This document shows positions 45,422-55,600 of a stretch of DNA of 64,000 nucleotides, piece by piece. Numbering within the stretch: position 1 is the first letter of the stretch; each line of letters begins with the position of its first letter. Position numbers and translations under genes: made by a program. The notes below the pieces were generated by a model. The model saw only the letters and a list, made by a program, of their open reading frames with translations, did no database searches and was not told the origin of the DNA. Source of the stretch: Novosphingobium sp. ERN07 (lineage in GTDB: Bacteria; Pseudomonadota; Alphaproteobacteria; Sphingomonadales; Sphingomonadaceae); the NCBI RefSeq assembly GCF_012641335.1, contig NZ_JABAID010000008.1:62001-126000 (forward strand), given 5' to 3'.

Positions 45422-46414
45422 TCATGGCAACGCAGCAAAGTCATTTCTGCGGTACGGATGCACCATGGCGGCCAAGGCGGCTGGCTTGATAACCTCTACG
45501 CTGTCGCCCCAAGCATAGAGGTGCCAGCTCATCTCGAGGTGACCTGAAGCCTTGAAGCGCACCAGCATCGACCCATCATCCAGGCGCTCGATCTCCTGGC
45601 TCGGGTGGAACTGGAACCGCGCCGCTCGATCGGCCGCCTCGGGCGAGAATTTCCAGATCACCTCCCCGTACTCGGCCTCGTGGTGATATGATCCAAAGGC
45701 ACGTGTGGCATATTCTCGAAGCTCGAAATCGTCCGGATAAGCGAAGACCCTGGCCTGCACCTGCGCTTCCATGATGTCTTCCACCCGGTAGTGACGATAG
45801 CGCCCGTCACGCTTGGCCGTATCGATGCCGACGAGATAGCGCCGAGAGCCTAGGAGCAGGCCAAGCGGCTCGATCGTTCGCCAACTTGGCTTCGTATCGC
45901 CTCTGCCTTGGTACTGAATTCTCAGCTCGAACGGCCCCTTGATCGCCTCCGAAATGGCGAGGTCGACGGCTTCATTCATCGACGGGCGCGGGCCAGGTCT
46001 TGCGGCAAAGCCCATGGCTTCGAGCAGGGCTTCTTCGTCGGTCGCCAGACGGAGTGTGCGGTCGCTGGGAATGAGCGCGCGGACCTTGCGCTCAAGGCTG
46101 CGCAGCTGAATGGCCTCGCCGTTCATGTCGACCCGCTCGAGTTCGGTGATCGCCGACTTGAGGCTGACGAGCTCCTCCGCCGACGGGGTCAGCAGGGGCG
46201 CGACCGCCCGAGACGGCAGGCGCCAATAGTGCCGTCCGTCGTCACCCACATAATGCTCGGTGGCTGGAAACGCCTCTTCCAGAGCCGCGATCATGCGCTG
46301 TGCCGTCCGTCGGACACCGCCGAATTCTGCTTCCACATCACCGAGACAAACCCCCTGTCGGGACGTGGCCATCATTGCGAGACGCAAGAGATCCACCGCC
46401 TTGGCAAACGACAT
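45422..46414 (-). CDS. WYL-domain transcriptional regulator (BrxR/CapW-like)
   Basis: A 330-residue regulator. An N-terminal winged helix-turn-helix (MSFAKAVDLLRLAMMATSRQG, then RRTAQRMIAALEE) is followed by a WYL sensor domain (IQYQGRGD..WRTIEPLGLLLGSRRYLVGID) and a C-terminal WCX region. Proteins of this kind repress defence operons (BREX, CBASS) until a ligand, likely nucleic acid, is sensed. It is divergent from the DUF4258-like gene. A perfect inverted repeat lies 13 bases before its ATG, and a near-identical one before the DUF2779 gene, so both are probably its sites. Confidence 0.88.
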   Translation of the reverse strand: MSFAKAVDLLRLAMMATSRQGVCLGDVEAEFGGVRRTAQRMIAALEEAFPATEHYVGDDGRHYWRLPSRAVAPLLTPSAEELVSLKSAITELERVDMNGEAIQLRSLERKVRALIPSDRTLRLATDEEALLEAMGFAARPGPRPSMNEAVDLAISEAIKGPFELRIQYQGRGDTKPSWRTIEPLGLLLGSRRYLVGIDTAKRDGRYRHYRVEDIMEAQVQARVFAYPDDFELREYATRAFGSYHHEAEYGEVIWKFSPEAADRAARFQFHPSQEIERLDDGSMLVRFKASGHLEMSWHLYAWGDSVEVIKPAALAAMVHPYRRNDFAALP

Positions 46415-46426
46415 ATAAGCCCCCCA

Positions 46427-46441
46427 TGACAGTTTCTGTCA
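46427..46441. promoter_or_regulatory. WYL operator 1
   Basis: TGACAG-TTT-CTGTCA is a perfect 15-bp inverted repeat in the divergent promoter of the WYL regulator and the DUF4258-like gene, 13 bases from the former and 47 from the latter. The second copy at 46868 supports it as a regulator site. Confidence 0.75.
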
Positions 46442-46488
46442 CCCCCGTGCTTTAGACACAAATCAGCATCACGGGAAAGGACGATCAG

Positions 46489-46755
46489 ATGTTTACGCAC
46501 CATGCCGAAGCTCGCATGCAGCAGCGCGCGATTTCTCATCAGGCCGTCGATGCCCTGATGGCCTACGGAGAGTATCGTCGTCATCGCGGCGCCGAGGTTT
46601 GCTATCTCACCCGGCAAAGCCGGTCTCGGATGCTCAAGGAGATGGGCAAATCGGCGTTCCTCAAGCTGGAAAAGGCGCTCGATGCTTACCTCGTGGTAGG
46701 AAACGACGGAGCCATCATTACTGCCGGACATCGCCATCATCGGTTGAAATTCTGA
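46489..46755 (+). CDS. DUF4258-like small protein
   Basis: An 88-residue protein: FTHHAEARMQQRAISHQAVDALM then KLEKALDAYLVVGNDGAIITAGHRH matches the DUF4258 layout, a small fold related to RelE-like toxins. No partner antitoxin is adjacent. ATG follows AAGGA. It lies between the two WYL operators, divergent from the regulator and ahead of the nuclease operon. It could be a small effector, an inhibitor or part of the sensing circuit; function is unknown. Confidence 0.7.
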   Translation: MFTHHAEARMQQRAISHQAVDALMAYGEYRRHRGAEVCYLTRQSRSRMLKEMGKSAFLKLEKALDAYLVVGNDGAIITAGHRHHRLKF

Positions 46756-46867
46756 CAGTTAAATCTTTGTCTGAGCTTGGATGGCATTGCGTGTTCTGTC
46801 AGCAAGCCGGAAACAGATCAGAAGCGCGTCCCATGTCTATCGGCACGCAGGGAACCCTGACTGGAGG

Positions 46868-46882
46868 TGACAGATTTTGTCA
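46868..46882. promoter_or_regulatory. WYL operator 2
   Basis: TGACAGATTTTGTCA has the same TGACA/TGTCA arms and spacing as operator 1. It lies 58 bases before the DUF2779 gene, and its end (TTGTCA) resembles a -35 hexamer, so binding would block that promoter. Confidence 0.7.
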
Positions 46883-46940
46883 TCCCGAAGCGTTAGTGGG
46901 CTAGATGCATGGTGGGAATGAGGGGGCATGACGTAGTTCA

Positions 46941-48428
46941 ATGAGTTCTGGCAGCCGGCAGTTCGGCCTTTCCAAATCGAAGATCACCTCCTTCGAGCAG
47001 TGCCCGAAGCGATTGTGGCTGCAGACGCATCGGCCTGAACTTGCAGAGCTCGATGCCGGTGCAGAGGCGCGGTTCGCTGCTGGCCATGAAGTCGGGGACG
47101 CGGCCTGCGCACTGTGTTCGGGGGGCATCATGATCGAGGCCCACCCAGACCTTGCAGCCGCACTTCAGCGCACCCGGGAGCTCACATCCGCATCGGCCCA
47201 AGCCCCGCTGTTCGAGGCGACCTTTGCCCACGACGGTGTGCTCGTTCGGGTGGATATCATGGAACCCGACGGTTTCGGGGGCTGGTACGTCGCCGAAGTG
47301 AAGAGTTCGACGAGCCGCAAGGATTATCATGTCGCCGATCTGGCGACCCAGCTCTGGGTGCTGCGTGAGGCCGCGGTTCAGGTGAGTTCAGCCGCCATCC
47401 GGCACCTCAACAATCAGTTTTTCTTGACCGAGGAAGGCAACTACCACGGCGCATTCGTGGATACGCCATCTCTGGAGGAAGCTAAGCCACTTTCCCTCAA
47501 GCGCTCGAAGCTGGTCGCTGAAATCAGGTCTGTCCTTGATGGGGAAGAGCCCGCTCGCGATCCCGGCGGTCATTGCCATGATCCGTTCCCGTGCGAATTT
47601 GTGGCCTATTGCTCGCGCGATCTGGAAACGGCGCGATATCCGATCTCCTCGCTGCCCCGGACAGGCAAGCAGCTAGCGGCCAAGTGGGCCGAACATGGCA
47701 TTGCCGAGCTCAAGGACGTGCCGGCTGGCAGCTTCACCAATGCCGTTCACGCGAGAATTCACGAGGCTGTCTTGTCCGGCGTCGCCTACCACGACGTCGA
47801 CGGAGCGCGGCGGATCGTCGACAATTGGACATTTCCTCGAACCTATCTCGATTTCGAGACGATCGCCTTCGCCTTGCCTCGCTGGCTCGGAACGAAACCC
47901 TGGGAACAAGTCCCCTTTCAATTTTCAGCCCACATCGAAGATTGCGAAGGGCAGATCACTCATCGTGAGTTCTTGAGCCTGGATGGCAAAGATCCTCGTC
48001 GCGCCTGCGCCGAGGTACTGGTGGCCCAGATCCCCCAGGATGGGACCGTCATCGCGTACAATGCAGCCTTCGAGCGGACATGCATCCTCCGGCTGGCGGA
48101 GCGGTTTTCGGATCTCGCCGACGATCTCAAGGCGATCGCAGCGCGCATTGTTGATCTTCTGCCGGTTACCCGCGAGCACTGGTACCACCGCGATCAGGGC
48201 GGCAGTTGGTCTATCAAGGCTGTCCTGCCGACCATCAGCAATAGCGGCGACTATGCCATGCTGGATGTCGCGGATGGCTCCGCGGCGCAGCTCGCCTATC
48301 TCGAAGCAATTGCACCAGCGACCTCCGAGGCCCGAGTAGCTGAGCTAGCGCAATCGCTTAGGACTTACTGTGCCAAAGACACATACGCCATGATCGAGGT
48401 GCTTTGGCATCTCATTGGCGCGAAATAG
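46941..48428 (+). CDS. DUF2779 Cas4-like nuclease with DEDD exonuclease domain
   Basis: A 495-residue protein with two nuclease halves. The first is Cas4/RecB-like: C21 in FEQCPKR, D105 in RVDIMEP, E119-V-K121 in AEVKSS, and a cysteine cluster GGHCHDPFPC..YC near 208-222 that would complete an iron-sulfur site. The second is an RNase H-fold 3'-5' exonuclease: LDFETI (about 302), AYNAAFERT (about 372) and CAKDTYAMI (about 475). It is the first gene after the second WYL operator and has a weak ribosome site. It shares both nuclease modules with the TM0106-type gene at the end of the operon. Confidence 0.83.
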   Translation: MSSGSRQFGLSKSKITSFEQCPKRLWLQTHRPELAELDAGAEARFAAGHEVGDAACALCSGGIMIEAHPDLAAALQRTRELTSASAQAPLFEATFAHDGVLVRVDIMEPDGFGGWYVAEVKSSTSRKDYHVADLATQLWVLREAAVQVSSAAIRHLNNQFFLTEEGNYHGAFVDTPSLEEAKPLSLKRSKLVAEIRSVLDGEEPARDPGGHCHDPFPCEFVAYCSRDLETARYPISSLPRTGKQLAAKWAEHGIAELKDVPAGSFTNAVHARIHEAVLSGVAYHDVDGARRIVDNWTFPRTYLDFETIAFALPRWLGTKPWEQVPFQFSAHIEDCEGQITHREFLSLDGKDPRRACAEVLVAQIPQDGTVIAYNAAFERTCILRLAERFSDLADDLKAIAARIVDLLPVTREHWYHRDQGGSWSIKAVLPTISNSGDYAMLDVADGSAAQLAYLEAIAPATSEARVAELAQSLRTYCAKDTYAMIEVLWHLIGAK

Positions 48429-48476
48429 ACAGCGCCCATTTCACCGATCCATTTAAAGATTTTTGAGAAAGCACAG

Positions 48477-51356
48477 ATGCAAGAAGCCGAATTTCGAGAG
48501 TGGATCGCGAAGAAGGGAGGTTCCCCCTCCACGCAAAACACGCGCGTGCAAGACGCGAAGCGCGTAGAAGCGCATTATGGCGACCTTGACGAAGCCTTCG
48601 ACGCCGATGGTCTCGAAGGCATCAAGGGCGCGCTTGCCTATTCTAAGGCCGACGAACGTGCCGGTCGGGAAAACCCGGCTCGCTTTCCGATCGATGGCAA
48701 TCTTTATGCGAACCTCTCGCACTATCGCTCGACGCTTAACGATTACGCTCAGTTCCGCTCAGGGACTGCGGGTGACGCATTCGACAGTGTCGATGCCGAA
48801 AAGCGCATCGCACTCTTTGATGATTCCAGAACGGTTCACTGGCCCATTCGCCAAACCAACCGGCAGTCGGGGGTCAAAGCGTTCCGGATCATGGGCGCCT
48901 CGAACAAAACTGAAGATGCCATTGAAACTGACGATATCCTGGCGGTGGCCCGGGCGCTGTTCAAAGAGCAGCGTCTGGTCCGGGTGCTGCGGTCCAACAA
49001 CGGCCGGCGGCCTTATCTGGGATACGGCAAACAGAAACTGACTTCCTATGAAATCGACCCAGAAATTGCCCAAGCTCTGGGCATTCCCGCGAAGGGTTCA
49101 ATTCACGGGAATGACCTGATCCTCGACGCCGCCGCGCTTGCGGACCTCAAGGCTCGTTTCCTGCGGACCTATCCCGATTTTGAACCGGAAGGATTTGCTG
49201 GCGCGACCTCGCAAGTCTTCAGGGATGTCATCAACTACAAGCGAGAGGCTGTCGCCAAGGTTGCGGCGCTCATGCAGTCCGAGCCGCCGCTGGCACCCGA
49301 GGCGCTGGGCGGCGCCTTGTTCGACATCCTGACGGGTATCGATCTTCCCGGTTGGCGGACCAACAACCGTCTCGCCGCCATTCGCCAGCAGCATCCGAAT
49401 GTTCTCGAACTGGCAGCGGCCCAATTGGCCCGCTCAAGCGATGATGCGCCGGAGGCGGCCAAACAAATGGTCGACGCGATCTGGCCCGTCCTTCTGGAGG
49501 GCCAGGAGAAGAGCAAGCCCTACTCGGAGAGCCGCAATATCCCGTCGATGTTCCTGGCGCTGGTCAGACCGCGCGATGCCCTGGGCATCAACACCGACCC
49601 GCTCTCGAGGGCCTACAAGGCTTTGGTTCACAAGCCGCTGTTCGGCTGGAGCCCGCTGTCAGCCGAAGAATATGCCGAAGTGCTCCGCTTCGCGCACAAG
49701 CTCTACGAGGAAATGGTCGGTTGGGGATGGCAGCCCCGAGACCTGTGGGACGTCCAGAGCTTCCTCTGGGTCGTGAGCCAGGAAGACCAAGCTGCCGATG
49801 CAACGCAAGAAATTTCAGAAATGAGGCCATCCATGCCGACTGCAACCAACCTGATCCTTTACGGGCCTCCGGGAACGGGAAAGACCTATGCGACAGCCGC
49901 CGAGGCCGTGGAAATCTGCAACGGTCCAGGATCGGCGCAGCTTGGCCGCAAGGAACTGATGGATGTCTATCAGTCCCTGCATCGCAAGGGGCGCATCGGC
50001 TTTGTCACGTTTCACCAGTCCTTCTCCTACGAAGAGTTCGTCGAAGGACTGAGGCCCGTCACGGGCGAGGAGAGCGACGATGGTCCGGCCAGTGGCGGGT
50101 TCAGCCTGAAGCCCCACGACGGCATCTTCAAGCAGATTGCCAATCTTGCCTCTGAAAACCGTGGCCATGCGGTCAACGCCGAGAAACCACTGCTCGATCG
50201 AAGCCAGAAGATCTTCAAGATGTCGCTCGGACGAAGCTGGGCGGCGGAAGATGACGCGATCTTCCAGGACGCAATCCGCGATGGGTACATAGTCCTGGGA
50301 TATGGCGGCGACGTCGATTGGTCCGATTCCCGCTTCGACAAATGGGAAGCGATCAAGGAACGATGGCGTGAGGATCACCCTGAAGCGACCGGCAACGATC
50401 CCAACATGTCCCAGATGTACGCCTTCAGAATCAACATGGAAGTCGGCTCGTTGGTCGTTGTGTCGGACGGCAACAGGAAATTCCGGGCGATTGGCGAGGT
50501 CACCGGGGGGTATCGTTTTGTTCCCGGCCCCAACGGCGAATATAACCATCGCCGATCGGTCAAATGGCTGTGGCACTCCGATGAGAGCCTCCCGCGCGAA
50601 CGCATTTACGGGAAGACCTTCAGCCAGGTTTCCGTCTACCAGCTGAACAATCGCTATATCGACTGGGACGCGCTGGAACAGATCGTCACCTCGGGTGGAG
50701 ATGCGGTGGCCACCACGGGTGTACCCGAGCCCTACGTGCTCATCATCGATGAGATCAACCGCGCGAATATTTCCAAGGTTTTCGGCGAACTCATCACCTT
50801 GCTGGAACCGGACAAGCGGATCGGGGAAGAGAACGAGCTTCGCGTGAAATTGCCCTACTCGGGTGAGATTTTCGGAGTTCCGTCGAACCTCCACATTATC
50901 GGCACGATGAATACGGCGGATCGCTCCATCGCCTTGCTGGACACCGCTCTGCGCCGGCGCTTCACATTCCGCGAGCTCATGCCTGACACTGAGGCCCTGC
51001 CTGAAAATGTCGATGGCATTGCGCTCAGAAATCTCCTTGCCTCTCTTAACGAGCGCATCGAGTACCTCTTCGACCGGGAACACCAGATCGGGCACGCCTA
51101 TTTCATGGGATGTGCGACCCGGTCAGACGTCGATGAGTGCATGCGGCACAAGGTTATCCCGCTCCTCGCCGAGTATTTCTATGAGGACTGGTCCAAAGTC
51201 GCTGCCGTGCTTGGCGACACGACCGGTGAGCGTTTCTTGGAACGGCGGGAGTTGAGGGCCCCCAACGGCCTCGACTCCGATGGCGATGCTCCAGCTCGTT
51301 GGCGCTGGCAGGTCCGGCAGCCGTTTGCAGATGATGCCTACAAGGGCCTTGCGTGA
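48477..51356 (+). CDS. mcrB: McrB-like AAA+ GTPase with inserted EVE/PUA-like domain
   Basis: A 959-residue McrB relative. The first 450 residues are a long N-terminal region (beginning FREWIAKKGGSPSTQNTRVQD, reminiscent of a SAM-like DNA-binding helical bundle). Walker A LYGPPGTGKTYAT is at about 460-472. Then an insertion of about 150 residues (about 580-725: MSLGRSWAAEDD, YIVLGYGGDVDWS, VGSLVVVSDGNRKFRAIGEV) separates it from Walker B VLIIDEINRANISK (about 752-765) and the sensor MNTADRSI. The insert resembles an EVE/PUA-like modified-base reader. The motor should load on DNA and drive McrC. It overlaps mcrC by GTGA. Confidence 0.88.
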   Translation: MQEAEFREWIAKKGGSPSTQNTRVQDAKRVEAHYGDLDEAFDADGLEGIKGALAYSKADERAGRENPARFPIDGNLYANLSHYRSTLNDYAQFRSGTAGDAFDSVDAEKRIALFDDSRTVHWPIRQTNRQSGVKAFRIMGASNKTEDAIETDDILAVARALFKEQRLVRVLRSNNGRRPYLGYGKQKLTSYEIDPEIAQALGIPAKGSIHGNDLILDAAALADLKARFLRTYPDFEPEGFAGATSQVFRDVINYKREAVAKVAALMQSEPPLAPEALGGALFDILTGIDLPGWRTNNRLAAIRQQHPNVLELAAAQLARSSDDAPEAAKQMVDAIWPVLLEGQEKSKPYSESRNIPSMFLALVRPRDALGINTDPLSRAYKALVHKPLFGWSPLSAEEYAEVLRFAHKLYEEMVGWGWQPRDLWDVQSFLWVVSQEDQAADATQEISEMRPSMPTATNLILYGPPGTGKTYATAAEAVEICNGPGSAQLGRKELMDVYQSLHRKGRIGFVTFHQSFSYEEFVEGLRPVTGEESDDGPASGGFSLKPHDGIFKQIANLASENRGHAVNAEKPLLDRSQKIFKMSLGRSWAAEDDAIFQDAIRDGYIVLGYGGDVDWSDSRFDKWEAIKERWREDHPEATGNDPNMSQMYAFRINMEVGSLVVVSDGNRKFRAIGEVTGGYRFVPGPNGEYNHRRSVKWLWHSDESLPRERIYGKTFSQVSVYQLNNRYIDWDALEQIVTSGGDAVATTGVPEPYVLIIDEINRANISKVFGELITLLEPDKRIGEENELRVKLPYSGEIFGVPSNLHIIGTMNTADRSIALLDTALRRRFTFRELMPDTEALPENVDGIALRNLLASLNERIEYLFDREHQIGHAYFMGCATRSDVDECMRHKVIPLLAEYFYEDWSKVAAVLGDTTGERFLERRELRAPNGLDSDGDAPARWRWQVRQPFADDAYKGLA

Positions 51357-52660
51357 TCCGGCGATCACTCCTCGAATGGCAATCGCTCGCTTATGGCGAT
51401 GGTGAGGAATGCATCCCCGCATGGGCAGCAGACAGGCTTGTCGCCGTTGCGCGTCGATCCCCCCTAGCCGGCAAGAATGGCAAGGGAATCCTGGAGCATG
51501 GACGGCATGCTCTTGGAGCTCGTCAGGTGGTGGGCGTGATTGTCGCTGATGGGTGTGCGCTGGAAATCCTGCCCAAGATCGATGCCAAGCCTTCAGAGAG
51601 CGATCCTGACAATCGCGGCTACTTGCGGGATCGCCTGGTGCATATGCTGGCCGTCGCGCTCGATCTGGAGATCGACAGCGGCACAATGACTTCGCTTGGG
51701 TCTCAACGCGACACTTTGCTCGAAGTCCTGATCGGGCTGTTTTCCCGAAAGCTCGCCGACGCCCTGCGTCAGGGCATGCCGCGTCGCTACATGGCCTGCG
51801 AGGATGAATTGCCCGCGCTTCGCGGCCGACTTGATGTTGCGCGGCAGTTTACGCGGCTCGCCGCTTCGCCGCAGCGTCTCGCTTGCCGTTTCGACGAGCT
51901 GTCGCCTGACACTCCGCTCAATCAGATCATGAAAGCCGCTGTTTCCCGGTTGCTGCGCGTTTCGAACAATGCGAACAACCAGCGCAGGCTGGCCGAGCTG
52001 GGCTTCGCCTATGCCGACATTGCCGATGTTCCGGTAAGCGGATTGCGCTGGGACGACGTGCATCTTGATCGGACCAACGCGCGCTGGAAGGAGCTGATCA
52101 CGCTAGCCCGGCTGCTCCTGGGCGACCGGTTCCAGACGAGTTCGATGGGCCGGCAGGACGGCTTCTCGCTTCTTTTTGAGATGAACACGCTGTTCGAGGA
52201 GTATGTGGGGCGCCTGCTCAAGCGCGCGCTCTCGGGCACAGGATTTAGCGTCAGCCTTCAAGGCGGACGTCTCTTTTGCCTCGAGAATGAGACCGATGGC
52301 CGCCAGGTGTTTCAGACCAGGCCCGATATTCTGGTGAAGCGTGGCAATGAGGTCGTGCAGATCATCGATACCAAGTGGAAGCGGATTTCCTCCCGGATCG
52401 ACGATCCCAAGCAGGGGGTCTCCCAGGCCGACGTCTATCAGATGATGGCCTATGGGCAGATCTACCACTGCAACAGCCTCAGCCTGCTCTATCCGCATCA
52501 CTTCGCGCTGGCTGACCGCCCTGGCACTTTGGCGTCGCACCGGATCGGCGCAGATCAGGCCCGGCTCCACACGATGAGCGTCGAACTCGGCTCCCGGCAA
52601 GCCGTCATCCAACAATTGCGGCAGCTCACGCTCGAGCTTGCCGAAACTGAAGCGTGCTGA
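51353..52660 (+). CDS. mcrC: McrC nuclease subunit
   Basis: A 435-residue McrC: LLEWQSLAYGDGEE and VVGVIVADGCALEILPKI near the N-terminus, then the PD-(D/E)XK core FQTRPDILVKRG..VVQIIDTKWKRI (about 323-343) and VSQADVYQMMAYGQIY. It cleaves DNA when brought to a McrB ring. The GTG start overlaps mcrB. Both metal-binding positions (D of RPDIL and D-x-K of IIDTKW) are present, so it should be active. The TM0106-type gene follows after 18 bases. Confidence 0.92.
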   Translation: MIRRSLLEWQSLAYGDGEECIPAWAADRLVAVARRSPLAGKNGKGILEHGRHALGARQVVGVIVADGCALEILPKIDAKPSESDPDNRGYLRDRLVHMLAVALDLEIDSGTMTSLGSQRDTLLEVLIGLFSRKLADALRQGMPRRYMACEDELPALRGRLDVARQFTRLAASPQRLACRFDELSPDTPLNQIMKAAVSRLLRVSNNANNQRRLAELGFAYADIADVPVSGLRWDDVHLDRTNARWKELITLARLLLGDRFQTSSMGRQDGFSLLFEMNTLFEEYVGRLLKRALSGTGFSVSLQGGRLFCLENETDGRQVFQTRPDILVKRGNEVVQIIDTKWKRISSRIDDPKQGVSQADVYQMMAYGQIYHCNSLSLLYPHHFALADRPGTLASHRIGADQARLHTMSVELGSRQAVIQQLRQLTLELAETEAC

Positions 52661-52678
52661 GTTTTCGGGGGCATTATC

Positions 52679-55600
52679 GTGCAAATTCAAAATGGAACGC
52701 CGCGCCTCAGCGCTACCGATCTGGTGGGATATCTCAACTGCCGGCACTTGACCCAGTTGGAGCATGCGACAGCGCGCGGTGAGCTCTCGCGTCCGAAATT
52801 CTTCGATCCCGCGCTCGAGGCGCTCTGGGAGCGCGGCAAGCAGCACGAACTGGCCTATGTGGAGCATCTGCGCGCCCAAGGCCTTTCATGCGTCGTGGTT
52901 GAAGGCGTGGACGTCAGCGACGAGGCCGTCGCTCAAACAATCGCCGCCATGCGGGCGGGCGTTGACGTGATCGTCCAGGGCGCGCTGCGAGGCGGATCCT
53001 GGGCCGGCCGTGCCGACATTCTGCAGCGCGTCGATACGCCAAGCGACCTTGGCGATTGGTCCTATGAAGCTGCTGACACCAAGCTCGCCCGGGATACGAA
53101 AGGCGGCACGGTCCTTCAGCTCTGTCTCTACTCCGAGCTCATTGGTGAAGTGCAAGGCACCATGCCGGTCTTCGCCAGCGTCATCCCGCCCTGGACCGAC
53201 TTTGAACCGGAGCGGTATCGGCTTGCCGATTTCGCCGCCTATCATCGTCAGGTGAAGCAGGGGCTGCTTGGTGCTATCGGAACTGAGCAGCTCGGACAGA
53301 CCTACCCGGAGCCGACTTCAAACTGCGACATCTGCAATTGGAGCGCGCGCTGCGACAAGCAGCGCCGGGATGACGATCACCTGTGCCTCGTCGCGGGCAT
53401 CTCCTCGATGCAGATTGCCGAGCTCAAGGATCACGGCGTCACCACGGCAACGGCGCTGGCAGAACTGCCGCTGCCCCTGCATTGGAAACCGGAGCGCGGC
53501 TCGAAAGAATCCCTGACCCGCGTTCGCGAGCAGGCCAGGATCCAGCTCGAATCCAGAGCCAGCGGCGAACTGCGCTATGAACTTCTGGCGCCGGTGGCAG
53601 GTTTCGGTCTCAACTGCCTGCCCGAGCCTTGCGAGGGCGATATCTTTCTCGACTTCGAGGGAGATTCCTTCGTCGGCCAGCATGGGTTGGAATATCTCCT
53701 GGGTTTCCACTTTCGTGAGAAGGGCGAGCCACAATACCGCGGGCTCTGGGCGCTAGACCGCGCTGGCGAGAAGGCGGCCTTTGAGACATTCATCGATTTC
53801 GTGCTCGAGCGGAGGAAGGTCTTCCCGCAGCTCCACGTCTACCACTATGGCGGGTACGAGCCGGGCGCGCTGAAGCGGCTGATGGGGCGATATGGCACGC
53901 GCGAAGACGAACTGGATTCACTGCTGCGTGGTCTCGTGTTCGTCGATTTGCTGGGCGTGGTCCGCCATTCGCTGCGTGCGGGCGTCGAGAGCTATTCCAT
54001 CAAGAAGCTCGAGCCGCTTTACGGCTATGATCGCGACGCCAGCCTTCCCGATGCCAACCTGGCGCTTAACCGGCTGCAGGTGAGCCTCGAACTGAACGAC
54101 GCGGCGGGAATTCTGCCGGAGGATAAGCAAACCGTCGAAGCCTACAACCGCGACGACTGTGTCTCGACCGAGGCTCTGCGCGATTGGCTGGAGGCCGAAC
54201 GCAGCAAGCTCATCGATCGAGGCATCGAGTTGACGAGACCGGAGCCAGGTGAAAGCGGACCGAGCGAAGGCCTTTCCGAATGGCTGGAGCGGATCACGCC
54301 GCTAATTGAGCAGCTGACTGTCGATGTCCCGGTCGATCCGGAAGAGCGTACCTCCGAGCAGCATGCGCGCTGGCTTCTTGCCAACCTTCTCGAGTGGCAT
54401 CGCCGCGAGGAAAAGGCGACCTGGTGGGAATATTTCCGCCTCTGTGATCTGTCCGCGGAGGAGCTCCTCGATGAGCGGGCAGGTCTCGCTGGCCTCACCT
54501 ACCTTGAAACGGTTGGTGGCACAGCCAAGTGCCCGATCGACCGCTACACCTTCCCGGTGCAGGAAGCCGATATCCGCGCGGGCAAAGGGCTGCGGACGCA
54601 GGGTGGTCAGACGCTGGGCACCGTTGAGGATATCTCGAGGGAACAGCGCACCATCGACATCAAGAAGGCCTCGGCGATGGCGGACGAACATCCGGCCGCG
54701 GTCTTTGTGCATGAGCATGTTCCGTCGAAACCGATGCAGGAATCGCTGGTCCGACTGGCTACCCATGTGTGCGAGCATGGCATGGACGAGGGAGAAACCT
54801 ACCAGGCAGCGCGCGACATGCTGATGCGCGTGGCGCCGCGCATTGCAGACGGCAGCGCCGTGCGACGTGACGGTGAAAAGCCCCTTGATGCGGGCGTGCG
54901 CATCGCCCCGCTCATCTCAGCAGGCGTGTTGCCGATCCAGGGACCTCCGGGCACCGGCAAGACCCACACCGGCGGGCACATGATTTGCGAGCTCGTCCGG
55001 CAGGGCAAAAAGGTGGGGATCGTGGCCAATGGCCATGAGGTGATCCGCAACCTCTTGAACAAGGTCATTGAGGTCGCCGAGGAGACCGATACCCCGCTGG
55101 TCTGCATCCAAAAGCCGAAAGGCGGGTCCAAGGAAGACGCGACCGACCGGCTCCGGTTCGCAAAGAAAAACAATGCCGAGATCTTCGCCGCGCTCAAAGC
55201 CGATTGTAGCGTCGCAGGCGGTACCGCCTGGCTGTGGTCGACGGAGGATGCGTTTGAAAGTCTCGACGTTCTCTTTGTCGACGAGGCGGCACAGATGTCC
55301 CTGGCGAATGTGCTTGCCGTTTCGCAGGCGGCGAAAGCGCTGGTTCTGCTCGGAGACCCGCAGCAGCTCGACCAGCCCATGCAAGGCAGCCATCCGGACG
55401 GCACCGGTTGCTCTGCGCTCGACCATTTGCTTTCAGGCAAGCAAACCATTGGACCCGACGAAGGCCTGTTTCTCGACGTCACCTGGCGACTGCATCCGGA
55501 TATCTGTGCGTTCACATCCGAGCTGTTTTACGAGAGCAAGCTTGGAGCGAAGGCGGAAGCGGCCGGGCAGCGGGTAAACGCCAAGGGCATCGCCAATGGC

